Below, piece by piece: positions 50,654-51,961 of a DNA stretch of 51,961 bases. How positions within the stretch are numbered: the stretch's first letter is position 1; each line of letters begins with the position of its first letter. Source of the DNA: Clostridia bacterium (lineage in GTDB: Bacteria; Bacillota; Clostridia; Christensenellales; CAG-314); contig JAFQSA010000052.1 in NCBI GenBank assembly GCA_017409765.1, positions 1 through 51,961 on the forward strand, read 5' to 3'. The notes under the pieces were generated by a model. The model saw only the letters and a list, made by a program, of their open reading frames with translations, searched no databases and had not been told where the DNA came from. The translations under genes and the position numbers were made by a program.

Positions 50654-50803
50654 TTATCTTTTGTTGAAGTAGCTTGCGATACTTTGCATGCGAGATTGTT
50701 GTTGCACGCCAAATGGACAGCGACCGTCACAATGACCGCATTGCAAACATGCATTTGCATTGACGGAAAGCTTCCACAAATGCTCCACTACATTGTAGCA
50801 TAG
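50654..50803 (-). pseudogene. 3' remnant of a ferredoxin-type aldo/keto reductase gene
   Basis: The minus strand, in a frame ending at TAA 50654-50656, reads VEHLWKLSVNANACLQCG and then HCDGRCPFGVQQQSRM, ending IASYFNKR. This is the CxxCxxxC-P C-terminal signature of aldo/keto reductases with an iron-sulfur motif. Upstream of about 50803 the reading gives no recognisable reductase barrel, no ribosome binding site is evident, and a promoter for the opposite-strand gene follows. Only the last ~50 codons survive. Confidence 0.6.
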
Positions 50804-50858
50804 ATTGCCACTTCGGTCAATAGCCAACAAAGCAACGGTCTTTTGTTATTTGGATATA

Positions 50859-50887
50859 TTGACGAGCAAATGTTGATATGTTATACT
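50859..50887 (+). promoter_or_regulatory. Promoter of the 235-residue membrane protein gene
   Basis: TTGACG, a 17-base spacer and TATACT, 29 bases before the start codon. Confidence 0.65.
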
Positions 50888-50916
50888 TGATGTATAACAA
50901 ACTACTGGAGATACTT

Positions 50917-51624
50917 ATGCAACCTATTGATTGGCTTATTATCATTTTTCCTATGTTGGGCGTCATCGCTTGGCTACAAAATGAAGCATCAGGCAACATA
51001 GGCAATCGCTCCTATTCATCCTGGTACGAAACTCATTTTTTAGTGGAAAGAAAGGGCATTTGCAAACTGATATACTTTAAGCCCAAACACTTTGGTAGAT
51101 ACACTTTGTTCGAAGTTGCTTGCTTTTTTGCATCATTTGCTTACATTTTGATATACTTGGCGGTAGGACTCATTTGGAATGCTGGCTTGATTGATAAAAA
51201 TACTACACTTGCTATTTGTATGATTTTGGCTGCAATTACAATTATCCCCTCATTGATTATCATCGTGATAAATGACATCGGATCACACAAAGATGAGAAG
51301 AAAAAGTTTTACAACGAAACTGGGGAAAGATGCTCGCAGCAAACCGCTGACTTGTTAAAAAATACTATGCGAACCACCCTCAAGACGGGAAACAAACTGG
51401 TTGATCAGGTAATGCAACAAGATTTCGAAAATAAGTTCAACCCCTACTACACTATATACAACCTATGGGAATCCTACTGGACAAGAATATCCAAAGCAGG
51501 CAAAGATGAACAAAAAATAGAAGAAATTAACTTGCAATACATCGAGTATTTCAAGAATATCGAAAAACTTGTTGCCATCAAAAAAAACAAAGATGGCTCC
51601 TTGCAACTGAAAATTAGCGAGTAG
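50917..51624 (+). CDS. Unknown membrane protein with coiled C-terminal region
   Basis: The 235-residue protein has three hydrophobic helices: about 5-22, then FEVACFFASFAYILIYLAVGLIW and TLAICMILAAITIIPSLIIIVI. A ~110-residue charged helical C-terminal region follows. The family is unknown to me. The start is the ATG of MQPIDWL behind GGAG; the longer frame overlaps the promoter. Codons are more AT-rich than in the lipoprotein gene before it. Confidence 0.7.
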   Translation: MQPIDWLIIIFPMLGVIAWLQNEASGNIGNRSYSSWYETHFLVERKGICKLIYFKPKHFGRYTLFEVACFFASFAYILIYLAVGLIWNAGLIDKNTTLAICMILAAITIIPSLIIIVINDIGSHKDEKKKFYNETGERCSQQTADLLKNTMRTTLKTGNKLVDQVMQQDFENKFNPYYTIYNLWESYWTRISKAGKDEQKIEEINLQYIEYFKNIEKLVAIKKNKDGSLQLKISE

Positions 51625-51642
51625 TATCAAAACAATAATCAA

Positions 51643-51670
51643 AAAGGCCTTTGGAAAACCAAAGGTCTTT
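51643..51670. terminator. Bidirectional terminator
   Basis: AAAGGCCTTTGG pairs with CCAAAGGTCTTT; T-rich tracts occur on both strands, serving the genes ending at 51624 and 51692. Confidence 0.75.
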
Positions 51671-51691
51671 TGTTTTGCAATTATTAGATTG

Positions 51692-51961
51692 TCATTCGTT
51701 TTCGGTTGTTTGGGTGGGCTTGTTTGCGTTTTGTTCATTTTCCATATCAGCTATCACCTTTTTAAGGCGTCTGTTTGCAAACTGCTGCATTACAAAGCAC
51801 ACTACACCCATCACAACAGGGATGGGCCAAATGTTATTTCCAGGAAATTTGATTAGTCCCCAAATACCCATTGCAACAAACAAAGCGGATAGCAATGGAT
51901 ACAAAATGCGATTGATTGCCAATTTGATTTTAAGGTCTTTTAGAAGAGTTTCTTTTGGAAG
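51692..51961 (-). CDS. Small membrane protein, cut by the window edge
   Basis: The visible 89 codons encode KLAINRILYPLLSALFVAMG and a second helix around WPIPVVMGVVCFVMQQFA. A short charged tail rich in Asn, Glu and Thr ends the protein. The frame stays open to the right edge, so the true start probably lies outside; an internal TTG at 51922 lacks a convincing ribosome binding site. The family is unknown. Confidence 0.6.
   Translation of the reverse strand, partial: LPKETLLKDLKIKLAINRILYPLLSALFVAMGIWGLIKFPGNNIWPIPVVMGVVCFVMQQFANRRLKKVIADMENEQNANKPTQTTENE

Overview
The window looks like a chromosome segment of an uncultured anaerobic Clostridia-type Firmicute. The reasons are AGGAGG/AAGGAG ribosome binding sites before most genes, many consensus TTGACA-17-TATAAT promoters, a proline T-box before proS, an oxygen-sensitive monomeric [FeFe]-hydrogenase-like protein, Gram-positive-style lipoproteins and short U-rich terminators. 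No rRNA, CRISPR array, integrase or transposase gene is visible.

Layout. 0.5-4.1 kb: a large Clp-like/FtsH double-AAA fusion protease. 4.2-9.4 kb: an unknown helical protein, a DUF308-like membrane protein, galM, two tandem small-gene cassettes with shared ends, ung and an alpha/beta hydrolase. 9.6-12.7 and 15.1-17.8 kb: two large ABC ATPase-permease fusions on opposite strands, with small unknown genes between them (one built of six ~16-residue repeats) and a TTGTACAA-rich repeat tract. 18.0-21.3 kb: a three-gene ABC uptake operon (lipoprotein, permease, ATPase) behind what reads as a complete ribosome-mediated attenuator with a Tyr/Phe-rich leader peptide. 21.4-29.0 kb: deoD, small membrane and unknown proteins, a hairpin-repeat cluster, a double-HTH/transmembrane/M23 protein, a lipoprotein and the [FeFe]-hydrogenase-like protein.

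29.1-43.0 kb is a plasticity zone around tRNA genes. It holds a CoiA-like nuclease gene between two copies of one terminator, then a four-gene lipid/redox operon (diacylglycerol-kinase-like, CrtI-like flavoprotein, ferredoxin reductase with [2Fe-2S] domain, YhhN) bounded by a 12-bp copy of the tRNA-Val 3' end. Next come tRNA-Met, tRNA-Glu and tRNA-Val, a phosphotransferase gene, an initiator tRNA with one extra T-arm base, and an unidentified structured RNA. An 82-bp imperfect direct repeat then flanks a ~5.8-kb island with an AAA/DUF4143 ATPase, a GIY-YIG/DUF2075 helicase, a radical-SAM/SLOG fusion, a MazG-type pyrophosphohydrolase and a small membrane protein. That island is the best candidate for an undescribed, probably defensive, system.

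43.2-52.0 kb returns to ordinary chromosome: an MFS exporter, T-box and proS between two multi-hairpin repeats, a membrane-anchored EEP-family hydrolase, further membrane proteins and a lipoprotein, the decayed 3' end of an aldo/keto reductase gene, and a membrane protein cut by the window edge. All functions are read from motifs by eye; no database search was possible.
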